Assembly (NCBI GenBank): GCA_028275195.1
Contig: JAPWVC010000093.1
Coordinates: forward strand, 1 to 5,064
Direction of reading: 5' to 3'
Length of the DNA stretch: 5,064 nt
Origin: Candidatus Acetothermia bacterium
GTDB lineage: Bacteria; Bipolaricaulota; Bipolaricaulia; RBG-16-55-9; JANLFV01
In this document: piece by piece, positions 4,046 through 5,064 of the stretch
How the letters are laid out: every line of letters starts with the position of its first letter
Position numbering within the stretch: the stretch's first letter is position 1
Notes under the pieces: model-generated
Databases searched by the model: none
Told to the model about the DNA's origin: nothing
The model's input: the letters and a program-made list of their open reading frames with translations, nothing else
Made by a program: the position numbers and the translations under genes

Positions 4046-5064
4046 CGAAGATCTATGTCCAAGGTGGGAGGGGCGGGGACGGCCTCATCAGCTTCCGGCG
4101 GGAGAAATATCGCCCCAAGGGCGGACCGGACGGAGGCGATGGTGGTAAGGGCGGGGATGTGATCCTCCGGGCGGTGGCCGGGGTGAATACCCTCCTACAG
4201 TTTCGGGACCAGATCCACTTCCGCGCTGAGGATGGCGTGGCCGGTGGGCGGAACCGCCGGGCCGGCCGCTGCGGCGCGGACCTCGTGATCGCTGTCCCCA
4301 TTGGGACGGTGATCAAGGACCCCAAGACCGGGGAGGTCCTGGCCGATCTCGCTGCTGCTGGGGAGGAGTTCCGCGCCGCGCGGGGCGGTGAGGGTGGCCG
4401 GGGGAACGCCCATTTCGCCGGCCCGACCCGCCAGGCCCCTAAGTTCTGTGAAAGGGGCGAGCCAGGCGAAGGGCGCTGGCTCCTCCTCGAGCTGAAGCTC
4501 CTCGCCGATGTAGGGATCATCGGTTACCCCAATGTGGGGAAATCGACGCTCATCTCGGCCGTCTCCGCCGCCCGCCCGAAGATCGCACCCTACCCGTTCA
4601 CGACCCTCGAGCCCCACTTGGGGACAGTTCAGGTCGATTCCGAGCCATTCGTGATCGTCGATATCCCCGGGCTGATCGAGGGGGCCCATGCGGGGCGTGG
4701 GCTGGGCGACCGCTTCTTAAGGCATGTGGAGCGGGCGCGGCTCCTCCTCCACCTCGTCGACCTCTCGGGGAGCGAGGGGCGGGACCCCTTGGAAGACTAC
4801 AGGAAGATCAATGAGGAGCTTGCGGCCTTCTCCCCGGCACTGGCCAAGAGGCCCCAGATCGTCGCGGGGAACAAGGTCGACCTCCTCAGCCCGGATGAGC
4901 TTGCCGCGATCGTCGGAAGGTTCGCCGCGGAGGGGATCGAGCTCTATCCGATCTCGGCCCTCAAGGGGATCGGGGTGAAAGAGCTGATGGCCCATTGTTA
5001 CCGGAAGCTCCAGGAGCTGAAGGCCGGGGAGGAAAAGGAGGGGGCGGCTCGACTACCTCTCCGG
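4030..5064 (+). CDS. obgE: Obg/CgtA GTPase, cut by right window edge
   Basis: Obg is a slow GTPase that associates with the 50S subunit and supports ribosome maturation and stress responses. From ATG 4030, 345 residues are present and the frame is open at the last base. The N-terminal Obg fold (about 1-157) starts MFIDEAKIYVQGGRGGDG and has the glycine-rich GGPDGGDGGKGGDV and GGEGGRGNAHFAGPTRQAP repeats. The G domain follows: G1 GYPNVGKST (165-173), G2 PFTTL (189-193), G3 DIPG (211-214), G4 NKVD (281-284) and G5 SALK (309-312), all intact. The missing end would hold any lineage-specific C-terminal (OCT-type) domain, so its presence cannot be judged. The start is the family-typical one. It lies 49 bp after rpmA, with AGGAG immediately before ATG and no convincing promoter of its own in the gap, so it is probably transcribed with rplU. 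Confidence 0.97.
   Translation, partial: MFIDEAKIYVQGGRGGDGLISFRREKYRPKGGPDGGDGGKGGDVILRAVAGVNTLLQFRDQIHFRAEDGVAGGRNRRAGRCGADLVIAVPIGTVIKDPKTGEVLADLAAAGEEFRAARGGEGGRGNAHFAGPTRQAPKFCERGEPGEGRWLLLELKLLADVGIIGYPNVGKSTLISAVSAARPKIAPYPFTTLEPHLGTVQVDSEPFVIVDIPGLIEGAHAGRGLGDRFLRHVERARLLLHLVDLSGSEGRDPLEDYRKINEELAAFSPALAKRPQIVAGNKVDLLSPDELAAIVGRFAAEGIELYPISALKGIGVKELMAHCYRKLQELKAGEEKEGAARLPLR

Noticed and set aside
4053..4689. Open frames antisense to obgE
   Set aside because: They are complementary shadows of the intact Obg frame, whose GTPase motifs are all present. The products are Pro/Ser/Arg-rich and unlike real proteins.

Overview
This window is from a GC-rich bacterial chromosome. The core gene order rplU - prp-like - rpmA - obgE is a conserved bacterial ribosome/GTPase cluster, and every gene uses bacterial-type start signals. 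The phylum cannot be fixed from the sequence alone. The methionyl-tRNA synthetase has archaeal-looking signature motifs (HLGN, four CxxC knuckles, an FSKTR loop), and Arg codons include many AGG. By inference this fits a deep-branching or thermophilic uncultured lineage (Bipolaricaulota/Acetothermia-like would fit), but that is a guess.

Layout. (1) 1-621, minus strand: the N-terminal 207 residues of urocanate hydratase (HutU, histidine catabolism), running off the left edge, with its own compact promoter and Shine-Dalgarno. (2) 671-695: a strong GC hairpin that looks like the terminator of the next minus-strand gene. (3) 746-1225, minus strand: a 159-residue exported protein of unknown function, possibly a small outer-membrane beta-barrel or lipoprotein. 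(4) 1226-1361: a divergent intergenic region with a good promoter reading into metG. (5) 1365-2993, plus strand: metG. (6) 3033-3061: a very good promoter for the downstream cluster. (7) 3086-5064, plus strand: rplU (bL21), a Prp-family gene overlapping it by 4 nt, rpmA (bL27) 11 nt further on, and obgE, cut by the right edge at residue 345.

How the genes work together. MetG charges tRNA-Met. bL21 and bL27 are large-subunit proteins, and Obg is the GTPase that helps 50S maturation. In bacteria such as Staphylococcus, the Prp protease between rplU and rpmA removes an N-terminal extension from bL27. Here bL27 has no extension, and the Prp-like protein carries Glu and Gln where the catalytic His and Cys are expected. 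The pair appears to have lost the cleavage step together while the gene was kept in the operon. This is the most interesting observation in the window.

A second theme is the start signals. The metG and rplU promoters (TTGC-type -35, 17-bp spacer, TGn-extended -10) each put the predicted +1 exactly on an ATG, suggesting leaderless or near-leaderless mRNAs. The operon-internal genes rpmA and obgE have GGAG directly abutting ATG, and the obgE site sits in a small anti-Shine-Dalgarno hairpin. No mobile elements, CRISPR arrays, tRNAs or rRNAs were seen. There is no gene-free stretch longer than 300 bases.
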